The notes beneath the pieces were generated by a model. The model made no database searches, was not told where the DNA came from, and worked only from the letters and a program-made list of their open reading frames with translations. This document shows, piece by piece, positions 15,471 to 23,638 of a DNA stretch of 64,000 bases. A program made the translations under genes and the position numbers. Within the stretch, counting starts at the first letter, position 1; each line of letters opens with the position of its first letter. The DNA comes from Ideonella livida (GTDB taxonomy: Bacteria > Pseudomonadota > Gammaproteobacteria > Burkholderiales > Burkholderiaceae_C): assembly GCF_010499455.1 (NCBI RefSeq), contig NZ_JAAGOH010000013.1, positions 79,148-143,147 of the forward strand, written 5' to 3'.

Positions 15471-16814
15471 ATGAACGCCCCCTTCCAGCCGCCGCGCCGC
15501 GTGGCCGTGGTGGGAGCCGGCATCAGCGGCCTGAGCGCCGCCTGGCACCTGCGCCGTGAGCAACCCCAGACCCACGTCACCCTGCTGGAGGCCGGCCACC
15601 ACTTCGGCGGCCATGCCAACACCGTGGACCTGACGCTCGACGGCGTCACCCACGGCGTGGACACCGGCTTCCTGGTTTTCAACCAGCGGACCTACCCAGG
15701 CCTGATCCGGCTGTTCGAGCAGCTGCAGGTGCCCACGGCCGACTCCGACATGTCCTTCTCGGTGCAGGCACCGGCCGAGGGGCTGGAGTGGAGCGGCTCG
15801 GACCTCAACACCGTCTTTGCCCAGCGCGGCAACCTGCTGCGGCCACGTTTCTGGGGCATGCTGGCCGACATCCTGCGCTTCAACCGGCTCACCACGGCCC
15901 TGGCCCTGGCCGGGGAGGATGCCGCGCTGGCCGAGCCCATGCAGGAGTTCCTGGACCGGCACCGTTTCGGCACTGCCTTCCGGCAGGGCTACCTGCTGCC
16001 CATGATCGCCTGCATCTGGTCCTGCCCGCTGGAGCAGATGCTGCAGTTCCCGGTGGGCACGCTGATCCGCTTCTGCCACAACCACGGGCTGCTGCAGGTG
16101 CAGGACCGCCCGCAGTGGCGCACGGTGGCCGGCGGCTCGCGCGAGTATGTGCGCCGCATGCTCGCCAGCCTGCCCGATGCCCGGCTGGCCACACCGGTGC
16201 GGGCGGTGCAACCCCCCACCCCCGACAGCACCGACCGCGGCGTGTGGGTGGTGACCGACCACGGACGCGAGCGCTTCGACGCGGTGGTGCTGGCCTGCCA
16301 CAGCCCCCAGGCCCTGGCCCTGCTGGAGCGCCCGACCACGGCCGAGCGCGAGATCCTGGGCGCGCTGCGCACCCAGCCCAACCGCGCGGTGCTGCACACC
16401 GACGCCTCGGTGCTGCCCAGCCGCCCGCTGGCCTGGGCCGCCTGGAACTACGAGCGTGCCAGCCGGGCCGAGGACGAACAGGCCCGCGTCTGCCTGCACT
16501 ACCTCCTCAACCGCCTGCAGCCCCTGCCCTGGACACGGCCGGTCATCGTCTCGCTCAACCCCGTGCGGCCGCTGGACCCGGCGCAGGTGCATGCCGAGTT
16601 CTCCTACGCCCACCCGGTCTTTGACCTGGCGGCGGTGGCCGCCCAGCGCCGGCTGCACGAGATCCAGGGGCAGCGCCAGGTGTGGTTCTGCGGCGCCTGG
16701 ACCGGCTACGGCTTCCATGAGGATGGGCTGCGGGCCGGCCAGGCGGTGGTGGACGGCCTGCGCGGCGCGTGGCGTGTCGGGGCCGCGGCCCCGCACCTGT
16801 CCCTGGCGGCCTGA
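15471..16814 (+). CDS. FAD/NAD(P)-binding amine-oxidase-like flavoprotein (COG2907)
   Basis: A 447-residue flavoprotein. The Rossmann dinucleotide fold is at the N-terminus (VAVVGAGISGLSAAWHL, GAGISG 15-20) with the acidic end of strand 2 in LLEAGHHFGGHANTV; a second FAD contact region WFCGAWTGYGFHEDGL lies near the C-terminus. COG2907 proteins are regularly encoded with DUF1365 and a cyclopropane synthase family protein. In Rhodobacter sphaeroides a flavoprotein of this kind has been described as the desaturase of furan fatty acid synthesis; assignment of that reaction here is inference. The ATG is preceded by GGAGGA at 7 bases. First gene of the operon; 15 bases to the next gene. Confidence 0.85.
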   Translation: MNAPFQPPRRVAVVGAGISGLSAAWHLRREQPQTHVTLLEAGHHFGGHANTVDLTLDGVTHGVDTGFLVFNQRTYPGLIRLFEQLQVPTADSDMSFSVQAPAEGLEWSGSDLNTVFAQRGNLLRPRFWGMLADILRFNRLTTALALAGEDAALAEPMQEFLDRHRFGTAFRQGYLLPMIACIWSCPLEQMLQFPVGTLIRFCHNHGLLQVQDRPQWRTVAGGSREYVRRMLASLPDARLATPVRAVQPPTPDSTDRGVWVVTDHGRERFDAVVLACHSPQALALLERPTTAEREILGALRTQPNRAVLHTDASVLPSRPLAWAAWNYERASRAEDEQARVCLHYLLNRLQPLPWTRPVIVSLNPVRPLDPAQVHAEFSYAHPVFDLAAVAAQRRLHEIQGQRQVWFCGAWTGYGFHEDGLRAGQAVVDGLRGAWRVGAAAPHLSLAA

Positions 16815-16829
16815 CGTCGAGGTTGGCCC

Positions 16830-17660
16830 ATGCGCCCCGCGTCCGCCCCCTCTTCCGCGCTCAGCGCGCCCACGCCGCTGCTGGGGCTGGGCGAGGTCCG
16901 GCACACCCGGCTGCGGCCGGTGCGCAACGCCTTTGCCTACCCCACCTTCTTCCTGCTGTTGCCGCTGCGGCGGCTGCGCGCCCAGCCCTGGCCGGCGCTG
17001 GCGCGCAACCGCTGGGCGCCCATCGCCTTCCATGACGCCGACCATGGCGACGGCGGCCCCGACGCCCTGGCCTGGATGGAGGCCCTGCTGGCGCGTGAAG
17101 GCGTGCACGACGCCGACGGCGAGATCTGGCTGCACTGCTACCCGCGGGTGCTGGGCCACACCTTCAAGCCCGTGTCCTTCTGGTACTGCCACCGGGCCGA
17201 CGGCAGCCTGGCCGCCGTGGTGGCCGAGGTCAACAACACCTTTGGTGAGCGCCACTGCTACCTGCTGACCGGCACGCCGCAGGCCCCCCTGACCTGGGGC
17301 CGCGAGCTGGTGGCGCAGAAGGTTTTCCACGTCTCGCCGTTCTGCCGGGTCGCCGGCGGCTACCGTTTCCGCTTCCTGCGCACCGACCTGCACGCCGACG
17401 CCGCGCCACGCACGGTGGTGCGCATCGAGCACGACGACGAGCAGGGCCCGCTGCTGCTGACCAGCGTCAGCGGGCGGCTCCAGCCCCTGAGCGCCGCCGC
17501 CCAGCGGGAGGTCTGGCGGCGCATGCCGCTGATGACCCTGGGCGTGGTGGCCCGCATCCATTGGCAGGCCTTGCGGCTGTGGTGCTCGCGGGTCCCCTTC
17601 TTCCGCAAGCCGGCGCCCCCGCCGCAGGCCCTCACCCCCGGCCGACCGGCCAGCCCCTGA
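16830..17660 (+). CDS. DUF1365 domain protein
   Basis: A 276-residue protein with the family hallmarks: GEVRHTRLRPVRNAFAYP near the N-terminus, LHCYPRVLGHTFKPVSFWYCH centrally and VEVNNTFGERHCYLL; a later KVFHVSPFC segment completes the pattern. DUF1365 has no established enzymatic activity. It nearly always sits between a COG2907 flavoprotein and a cyclopropane-fatty-acyl synthase family gene, so a role in membrane lipid modification or supply of the modified chain is the reasonable inference. The spacing of 15 bases after the flavoprotein and 44 before the methyltransferase supports one transcript. Confidence 0.85.
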   Translation: MRPASAPSSALSAPTPLLGLGEVRHTRLRPVRNAFAYPTFFLLLPLRRLRAQPWPALARNRWAPIAFHDADHGDGGPDALAWMEALLAREGVHDADGEIWLHCYPRVLGHTFKPVSFWYCHRADGSLAAVVAEVNNTFGERHCYLLTGTPQAPLTWGRELVAQKVFHVSPFCRVAGGYRFRFLRTDLHADAAPRTVVRIEHDDEQGPLLLTSVSGRLQPLSAAAQREVWRRMPLMTLGVVARIHWQALRLWCSRVPFFRKPAPPPQALTPGRPASP

Positions 17661-17704
17661 GCCGCACGTCCTTGCCGGCCCCGTCTTTCCTGAAAGCGTC
17701 CGCC

Positions 17705-18934
17705 ATGCCCACCGTGTTGAACCCCGCCCACGCCGCCCTGGCCCTGCCCGCCGGCACCCCGGCCACCGCCCGCACGCTGCTGTCCCTGCTGGCCCGCCTG
17801 CAGGTGGGCAGCCTGGACCTGCAGGCCCCCGACGGCACCCAGCTGCACTTCGCCGGCGCGCAGCCCGGCCCGCGGGCCGCCTTGCGCCTGAAGGACTGGG
17901 GCGTCTGCGTGGACGTGCTGCGCCACGGGGACGTGGGCTTTGGCGAGGCCTACATGGCCGGCCGCTGGAGCAGCCCGGACCTGGCGGCCCTGCTGCGCGT
18001 GGCCCTGGCCAACCGCACCGTGCTGGAGCGCGCCGTCTACGGCAGCCCCTGGGCCGGCCTGCTGCACCGCCTGCGCCACTGGCTCAACCGCAACAGCAAA
18101 CGCGGCAGCCGGCGCAACATCCAGGCCCACTATGACCTGGGCAACCCCTTCTACCGCCTGTGGCTGGACCCGTCGATGAACTACTCCAGCGCCTGGTTCC
18201 AGGGGGACCTGGGCCAGCCGCTGCAGCAGGCCCAGGAGGCCAAGATGCGCCGGGCGCTGGACGAATGCCGGCTGCAGCCCGGCCAGCGGGTGCTGGAGAT
18301 CGGCTGCGGCTGGGGCGCCGTGGCCGAGTGCGCCACCCGCGACCGCGGCCTGCACCTCACCGGCCTCACCCTGTCCACCGAACAACTGGCCTTTGCCCAG
18401 GAGCGCCTGGCCCGCCAAGGCCTGGCCGCCCAGGCCGACCTGCGGCTGCAGGACTACCGCGACATTCCCGAGCAGGGCTTTGACGGCCTGGTCTCCATCG
18501 AGATGTTCGAGGCCGTGGGCGAGGCCTACTGGCCCGGCTACTTCGCCACCCTGCAGCGCTGCCTCAAGCCCGGTGGCCGCGCCTGCATCCAGAGCATCAC
18601 CCTGCGCGAGGACCTGTTCGACCGCTACCGCCGCAGCACCGACTTCATCCAGCAGTACGTCTTTCCCGGCGGCATGCTGCCCACGCCGACGGCCTTCGAG
18701 GCCGCCGCGCGGCGCGCCGGCTTGCGGCTGGAGCGCAGCCTGGCCTTCGGCCCCGACTACGCCGAGACCCTGCGCCGCTGGCGCCACGCCTTCCTCACCC
18801 AGGAGGCGCAGGTGCGCCAGCAGGGCTACGACGAGCGCTTCCTGCGGCTGTGGGAGTTCTACCTGGCCTACTGCGAGGCCGCGTTTGACGAAGGCAGCTG
18901 CAACGTCATGCAGTTCACCCTGGTGCGCGACTGA
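17705..18934 (+). CDS. Cyclopropane-fatty-acyl-phospholipid synthase family methyltransferase
   Basis: A 409-residue SAM-dependent enzyme acting on unsaturated acyl chains of membrane phospholipids. Conserved elements: the substrate-channel segment HYDLGNPFYRLWLDPSMNY (142-160), the SAM-binding glycine motif VLEIGCGWG (196-204), LSTEQLAFAQ, and the later IEMFEAVGE and QSITL regions. The N-terminal about 130 residues form the lipid-binding domain. The product could be a cyclopropane ring or, in this operon context, a methylated precursor of furan fatty acids; sequence alone does not decide. I chose the ATG at 17705, 44 bases after the DUF1365 stop; a longer in-frame start at 17561 lies inside DUF1365. 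Confidence 0.9.
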   Translation: MPTVLNPAHAALALPAGTPATARTLLSLLARLQVGSLDLQAPDGTQLHFAGAQPGPRAALRLKDWGVCVDVLRHGDVGFGEAYMAGRWSSPDLAALLRVALANRTVLERAVYGSPWAGLLHRLRHWLNRNSKRGSRRNIQAHYDLGNPFYRLWLDPSMNYSSAWFQGDLGQPLQQAQEAKMRRALDECRLQPGQRVLEIGCGWGAVAECATRDRGLHLTGLTLSTEQLAFAQERLARQGLAAQADLRLQDYRDIPEQGFDGLVSIEMFEAVGEAYWPGYFATLQRCLKPGGRACIQSITLREDLFDRYRRSTDFIQQYVFPGGMLPTPTAFEAAARRAGLRLERSLAFGPDYAETLRRWRHAFLTQEAQVRQQGYDERFLRLWEFYLAYCEAAFDEGSCNVMQFTLVRD

Positions 18935-18949
18935 GCCGGATCCCCTCCC

Positions 18950-19597
18950 ATGACCCGCGCCACCCCTGCCGCCGCCCGTGCGCTCCCGGTGCTCCAGGCC
19001 GACCGCCGGCGCCTGCTCGCCCTGCTGGGCGGCGCCCCCCTGGCCGGCCTGGGCGCACTGGGGCCGGTCCGCAGCGCACGCGCCCAGCCCGTCAGCGCCT
19101 CCGGGACCGCCGAGGCCGGCGCCCCCTGGCCCGAACTGGCCGGCGCCTGGCCCCAGTCGGCGCGGCGGCTGTCCCAGGCCCGCTTTCGCTGGCTGGGCCT
19201 GGCGATCTATGACATTGAACTCTGGGCCCCCCAGCCCGTGGCCGCCGAGGCCGCGCTGCGTCAGCCCCTGGCGCTGGCCCTGCGCTACCAACGTGCGCTC
19301 TCCGGCGTGCGCATCGCCGAGCGCTCGCTCGACGAGATGGCCCGCGGCGGCCCCATGCCCCCCGAACTCACGGCACGCTGGCGCCAGGCCCTGGTGCGTG
19401 CCCTGCCCGACGTGGCCGAGGGCGACCGCCTGACCGGCCTGCACCTGCCGGGCCAGGGCGCGCGCTTCTGGCACAACGGCCGCCCCACGGCCGACTGGCC
19501 TGACGCCGAGGGCGCCGCCCGCTTCTTCGGCATCTGGCTGGCCCCGCACACCAGCGCGCCCGAGCTGCGGCGCCAGCTGCTGGGAGCCGGGGCGTGA
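18950..19597 (+). CDS. Exported chalcone-isomerase-like protein
   Basis: A 215-residue protein with an RRR-containing, Tat-like signal (ADRRRLLALLGGAPLAG, cleavage plausible after SARA near residue 46) followed by the chalcone-isomerase-like fold: FRWLGLAIYDIELWAP, a run of basic hydrophobic strands and FFGIWLAP near the end. Bacterial members (PF16036-like) lack proven isomerase activity and may bind fatty acids. The catalytic arginine and tyrosine of the plant enzyme cannot be matched with certainty. It follows the methyltransferase by 15 bases and its stop overlaps the GTG start of the transporter gene, so it belongs to the operon; a periplasmic fatty-acid-handling role is inferred. Confidence 0.7.
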   Translation: MTRATPAAARALPVLQADRRRLLALLGGAPLAGLGALGPVRSARAQPVSASGTAEAGAPWPELAGAWPQSARRLSQARFRWLGLAIYDIELWAPQPVAAEAALRQPLALALRYQRALSGVRIAERSLDEMARGGPMPPELTARWRQALVRALPDVAEGDRLTGLHLPGQGARFWHNGRPTADWPDAEGAARFFGIWLAPHTSAPELRRQLLGAGA

Positions 19598-20970
19598 ACC
19601 TGCCGCCGCCCCCCACGGCCCACTGGCGCGCTGGCCTGGCCTATGGCGCCCTGGGCGCCCCCCTGGCCTTCGTCGCCCTGCCGCTGTACGTGCAGCTGCC
19701 CGAGCACCATGCCCGGGTGCACGGACTGTCCCTGGCCAGCCTGGGCGTGCTGCTGCTGCTGTTGCGCCTGGCCGATGCGGTGGTGGACCCCGCCCTGGGC
19801 CGCTGGCTGGGCCGGCGGCTGGACGCCGCCCTGCACCACCCCGCCGGCCCCCGCGCGCTGCGCCCGCTGCAGGCACCGGTGGGCGCGGGCACCGCCCTGC
19901 TGCTGGGCGGGCTGGCCGCGCTGTTCCTGCCCCCCGCCGGCGCCTGGGGCGGCCCCTGGGCCACCGTGGTGGCCACCGCCCTGGCCCTGGCCGCCTGCAC
20001 CGTCGGCTACAGCGGCCTGACCCTGCTGCACCAGGCCTGGGGCGCCCGCCTGCCCGGCGATGAGGCCACCCGCGCCCGCTGGGTGGCCTGGCGCGAGGGC
20101 CTGGCCCTGGCCGGCGTGCTGACCGCCAGCCTCTTGCCTGCCCTGGCCGGCTGGCCGGTCACCCTGGTCGTCCTGGCGTCGGGTCTGGCCCTGGCCTTGT
20201 GGGCGGCACGGGTGGGCGCCCCGCGGCCCCTGCCTTCCATGCCGTCACGCGTCCTGCCCGCCGGGGAGGCCGCGGCCCACGGCTGGCGCTGGAGCCTGCC
20301 CGCGGGCCGCGGCTTCCGGCGCCTGCTGGCCGCCTACGCCGTCAACGGCGTGGCCAGCGCCATCCCGGCCACGCTGTTCCTGTTCTTCGTCAACGACCGG
20401 CTGCAGGCCCCGGCCGCCGCCCCGGCGCTGCTGGGCGCCTACTTCCTGGCCGCCGCCGTCTCCCTGCCGCTGTGGGTGCGGGCGGTGGCGCGCTGGGGTC
20501 TGGTGCCGGTCTGGCGCGCGGGCATGGGCCTGGCGGTGGCCGCCTTCCTGGGCACCCTGGGCCTGGGCCAGGGCGATGTGGCGGCCTTTGCCGCCGTCTG
20601 CTTGGCCACCGGCGCCGCCCTGGGGGCGGACCTGGCCGCGCCGCCGGCCCTGCTGGCCGGTTGGGTGCAGGCCCCGCCGGGGCCGGGCCGGTCGGCGCTG
20701 GACGCCGGCACCGCCCTGGGCTGGTGGGCCCTGGTCACGAAACTCAACCTGGCCCTGGCCGCCGGGCTGGCGCTGCCCCTGCTGGAGGCCGGCGGCTACC
20801 AGCCAGGTCAGCCCGACACCCAGCCCTGGAGCCCTCTGCTGCTGGCCTATGCCGGTCTGCCCTGCGCCCTCAAGGCCGCCTTGGCCCTGGCCCTGCCGCA
20901 CTGGCTGGGCCCCGAGCCCCGCCCGCCCGCCGTCCCCACCCTCCCACCTCCCCCGCCGGTGACCCCATGA
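19594..20970 (+). CDS. GPH/sodium:galactoside-type MFS transporter
   Basis: A 458-residue, roughly twelve-helix transporter. The first cytoplasmic loop RLADAVVDPALGRWLGRR is the signature of the glycoside-pentoside-hexuronide/cation symporter family, and TLLHQAWGARL in the first half is also typical. Although family members carry sugars, relatives in this operon type are thought to move lipids or lipid precursors; the substrate here is unknown. The GTG start overlaps the stop of the preceding gene (GTGA) and its own stop overlaps the next ATG (ATGA), indicating tight translational coupling. Confidence 0.8.
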   Translation: MNLPPPPTAHWRAGLAYGALGAPLAFVALPLYVQLPEHHARVHGLSLASLGVLLLLLRLADAVVDPALGRWLGRRLDAALHHPAGPRALRPLQAPVGAGTALLLGGLAALFLPPAGAWGGPWATVVATALALAACTVGYSGLTLLHQAWGARLPGDEATRARWVAWREGLALAGVLTASLLPALAGWPVTLVVLASGLALALWAARVGAPRPLPSMPSRVLPAGEAAAHGWRWSLPAGRGFRRLLAAYAVNGVASAIPATLFLFFVNDRLQAPAAAPALLGAYFLAAAVSLPLWVRAVARWGLVPVWRAGMGLAVAAFLGTLGLGQGDVAAFAAVCLATGAALGADLAAPPALLAGWVQAPPGPGRSALDAGTALGWWALVTKLNLALAAGLALPLLEAGGYQPGQPDTQPWSPLLLAYAGLPCALKAALALALPHWLGPEPRPPAVPTLPPPPPVTP

Positions 20971-21593
20971 CCCCACGCCGCCCCCGCCTCACAGGGCCCT
21001 CACGGCCCGCGCCCGAGTCCTCCGCGCCCGGCCTGGTCGGCCGCCCCTTGTACGGTCGCCGCACCCAATTGCTGCGCCTGGGGGCGGCGCTGGCCCTGGC
21101 CGCCGGCCTGGCTGGCTGCGCCGGCCCCACCCCGGCCGACTACGCCGGCCAAACGCCCGCGTTGGACCTGCGCGAGTACTTCAACGGCCCGCTGGTGGCC
21201 CACGGCGTGTTCACCGACCGCAGCGGCCGCGTGGTGCGCCGCTTCCGGGTCGACATGGTGGGCCGCTGGCAGGGCGACCAGGGCGTGCTGGAGGAGGACT
21301 TCCTCTACAGCGACGGCGAACGCCAGCGCCGCGTCTGGCGCCTGGTGCGCGGCCCGGACGGCCGCTACACCGGCACGGCCGACGACGTGGTGGGCACCGC
21401 CCAGGGCCAGGCCGCCGGCAACGCCCTGAACTGGCGCTACACCCTGGCCCTGCCGGTCGACGGCCGGGTCTGGGAGGTGCAGTTCGACGACTGGATGTAC
21501 CTGATGGACCGCCAGGTGATGCTCAACAAGGCGGTGATGAGCAAGTTCGGGCTGCGCCTGGGGGAGGTCACGCTGGCCTTCCACAAGCCCTGA
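20967..21593 (+). CDS. DUF3833 family lipoprotein
   Basis: A 208-residue exported lipoprotein. A hydrophobic stretch ends in the lipobox LAGC with the lipid-modified cysteine at residue 51; the mature part contains YFNGPLVAHGVFTDRSGRVVRRF and WMYLMDRQVMLNKAVMSKFG, typical of DUF3833. The N-terminal region before the signal is unusually long (about 35 residues), so a downstream start such as the TTG at residue 28 is possible. DUF3833 is found with COG2907/cyclopropane synthase operons and is of unknown function. Overlap with the transporter stop supports co-translation. Confidence 0.8.
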   Translation: MTPRRPRLTGPSRPAPESSAPGLVGRPLYGRRTQLLRLGAALALAAGLAGCAGPTPADYAGQTPALDLREYFNGPLVAHGVFTDRSGRVVRRFRVDMVGRWQGDQGVLEEDFLYSDGERQRRVWRLVRGPDGRYTGTADDVVGTAQGQAAGNALNWRYTLALPVDGRVWEVQFDDWMYLMDRQVMLNKAVMSKFGLRLGEVTLAFHKP

Positions 21594-21628
21594 CCCGCCA
21601 CCCAAGCCCCGCAACCTGGGAGCATCCC

Positions 21629-22414
21629 ATGCCCATGAACCCTCCGATCCGGGACTGGCGCGGCCGCGTGGTCTGGCTGGTGGGCGCCTCCACCGGCATC
21701 GGCCGCGCCCTGGCCGAGGCCCTGCATGCGCGCGGTGCCTGGGTGGTGGTCTCGGCCCGCCCCTCGCCCGCACTGGACGCCGTGGCCCGGCGCCTGCCGC
21801 AGGCCTGGGCGCTGCCGCTGGACGCCACCTCGCTGGCCGATTGCCGCCAGGCCGCCGCCCGGGTGCTGGACCGTCTGGGGCGCCTGGACCTGGTGCTGTA
21901 CTGCGCCGGCACCTACCAGCCGCTGCGCGCCACCGCCTGGGACCTGGGGGTGATGCTGCGCCACCAGACGGTCAACCAGACCGGCGCCCTGCACCTGATC
22001 GATGCGGTGCTGCCGGCGCTGCGGCGCCAGGCCCAAGCCGGCCAGCCCGCCCACCTGGGCCTGGTGGCCAGCGTGGCCGGCTACCGGGCCCTGCCGCAGG
22101 CCCTGGCCTATGGCCCCACCAAGGCAGCGCTGATCCACCTGGCCCAGGGCCTGCACCTGGACTTGGCGCCGTTGGGCCTGGGCGTCTCGCTCATCAACCC
22201 GGGCTTTGTGGCCACGCCGCTGACGGCACAGAACGGTTTCCACATGCCGGCGCTGCTGACCCCGGAGCAGGCGGCCCAGGCCATCCTGGCGGGCTGGGCG
22301 CGCGGGGACTTCGAGATCCAATTCCCGCGACGCTTCACCCTGGGGCTCAAGGCCCTGTCGTTGTTGCCGACGCCCTGGTACGAGCGCCTGGTGCGCGGTG
22401 CCACCGGGCTGTGA
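21629..22414 (+). CDS. Short-chain dehydrogenase/reductase
   Basis: A 261-residue classical-type SDR with the NAD(P) motif VGASTGIG (about residues 18-25), the strand-4 motif YCAGTY in place of NNAG, a catalytic serine in VASVAGY, and the catalytic YxxxK as YGPTK. INPGFVATPL is the usual post-catalytic PG motif. It would reduce or oxidise a carbonyl/alcohol, presumably a lipid-derived compound given its neighbours. The C-terminal end FTLGLKALSLLPTPWYERLVRG is hydrophobic and could associate with the membrane. It begins 35 bases after the DUF3833 gene in the same direction. Confidence 0.85.
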   Translation: MPMNPPIRDWRGRVVWLVGASTGIGRALAEALHARGAWVVVSARPSPALDAVARRLPQAWALPLDATSLADCRQAAARVLDRLGRLDLVLYCAGTYQPLRATAWDLGVMLRHQTVNQTGALHLIDAVLPALRRQAQAGQPAHLGLVASVAGYRALPQALAYGPTKAALIHLAQGLHLDLAPLGLGVSLINPGFVATPLTAQNGFHMPALLTPEQAAQAILAGWARGDFEIQFPRRFTLGLKALSLLPTPWYERLVRGATGL

Positions 22415-22446
22415 GGCCCACTTCCCCCGCCCCCGACGGACTCCCC

Positions 22447-22899
22447 ATGGCCGACGAGAAAGACCCCCTGGCCCGGCTGGCCGCGTTCTATACCGGCCTG
22501 ACCCCCGCCGACCTGGACCGGCTGGAGACGGTCTACACGCCCGAGGCGCGCTTCAAGGACCCGTTCAACGAGGTACAGGGCGTGGCGGCCATCCGCCGCA
22601 TCTTTGCCCACATGTTCGAGGGGCTGGAGTCGCCGCGCTTTGAGGTGCACCAGCGCATTCCGGCGCAGGTGGCGCTGCCGCTGCCGCCCCAGGGGCTGGA
22701 CACCTGCCTGCTGTGGCACTTCCACTTCCGCCTGCGCGGGCGGGCGTTCACCCTCCGCGGTGCCAGCCATGTGCACCTGGCCGCCGACGGCCGGGCCGAC
22801 CTGCACCGCGACTACTGGGACGCCGCCGAGGAGCTGTACGCCAAGCTGCCGCTGCTGGGCGGCCTGATGCGCTGGCTGCAGCGCCGCCTGGCGAGCTGA
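22447..22899 (+). CDS. NTF2-like/SnoaL-type protein
   Basis: A 150-residue cone-shaped NTF2-like protein. FYTGLTPADLDRLETVY, the core RFKDPFNEVQGVAAIRRIF and WHFHFRLRGR are typical for the small 'nuclear transport factor 2 family' proteins that end these lipid operons. The fold binds hydrophobic ligands or acts as a small enzyme; no catalytic role can be assigned. It is the last gene of the operon, 32 bases after the SDR, and converges on the HAD gene with only 16 bases between them. No intrinsic terminator was seen in that gap. Confidence 0.8.
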   Translation: MADEKDPLARLAAFYTGLTPADLDRLETVYTPEARFKDPFNEVQGVAAIRRIFAHMFEGLESPRFEVHQRIPAQVALPLPPQGLDTCLLWHFHFRLRGRAFTLRGASHVHLAADGRADLHRDYWDAAEELYAKLPLLGGLMRWLQRRLAS

Positions 22900-22915
22900 G
22901 GCCTGTCGGCCGGGC

Positions 22916-23638
22916 TCAGGCGGCGCGCACGGCGTCCAGCGCCTGCACCAGGGCCTCCAGCGTGCCCATTTCCAGGTCCGCGGGCGCGGCATCTGACGGC
23001 CGGTCCGGGTGGCCGGGACGGCGCACCCAGGCGGTGAACAGGCCGGCGGCGCGGGCACCTTCCACATCCAGGCGCCAGTCGTCGCCGATGTGCAGCACTT
23101 CCTGAGGCGCGCAGCCCAGGCGGGTGCAGGCGGCGGCAAAGAAGCGCGGATCGGGCTTGCCCACGCCAAAGTCCCGGGCGCCCAGGCTGCCCACGAAGTG
23201 CGCCCCCAGGCCGATGCGGACCAGATCGGCGTTGCCGTTGGTCAGCGCCAGGATGGGGAATCGCGCCGACAGCGCGGCCAGCGCGGCGGGCACATCGGGG
23301 TACAGGTCCACGCGCTGGCGGTGGTCCATGAACAGCGCGAAGGCCGGCGCGGCCAGGGCCGGGTCGTCCCCGGCCCGGGCCAGCGCCCGGCGGATACTCT
23401 CCAGCCGCAGCCACGACAGGTCGTGCGCGTGCTCAGGGTGATCGCGCCCCACCTGCTCACGCACGGCGCGCAACGCCGGCGGGCCGTCAAAGGCGGCGGC
23501 GGTGGCCGGCGCATGGGTGCGCAGCCAGTCGTGCAGCACGACCTCGGCCCGGTCGATGGCCGGCCAGACCGGCCACAGGGTGTCGTCCAGGTCCAGGGTG
23601 AGGGCGCGCACCGCGCGCAGTCCGGCCAGGGCGCTCAT
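22916..23638 (-). CDS. HAD-family hydrolase
   Basis: A 240-residue haloacid-dehalogenase phosphatase. Motif I is LTLDLDDTLWP (nucleophile D16, acid D18), motif II is the threonine in ILALTNGN, motif III the lysine in GVGKPDPRFF, and motif IV the acidic HIGDDWRLDVEGA. The helical cap between motifs I and II is of the YjjG/subclass I type. Substrate is probably a small phosphometabolite such as a nucleotide or sugar phosphate. Its start codon overlaps the stop of corA by ATGA, so it is translated from the corA transcript; the gene order corA-HAD is conserved in many Burkholderiales. Confidence 0.87.
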   Translation of the reverse strand: MSALAGLRAVRALTLDLDDTLWPVWPAIDRAEVVLHDWLRTHAPATAAAFDGPPALRAVREQVGRDHPEHAHDLSWLRLESIRRALARAGDDPALAAPAFALFMDHRQRVDLYPDVPAALAALSARFPILALTNGNADLVRIGLGAHFVGSLGARDFGVGKPDPRFFAAACTRLGCAPQEVLHIGDDWRLDVEGARAAGLFTAWVRRPGHPDRPSDAAPADLEMGTLEALVQALDAVRAA

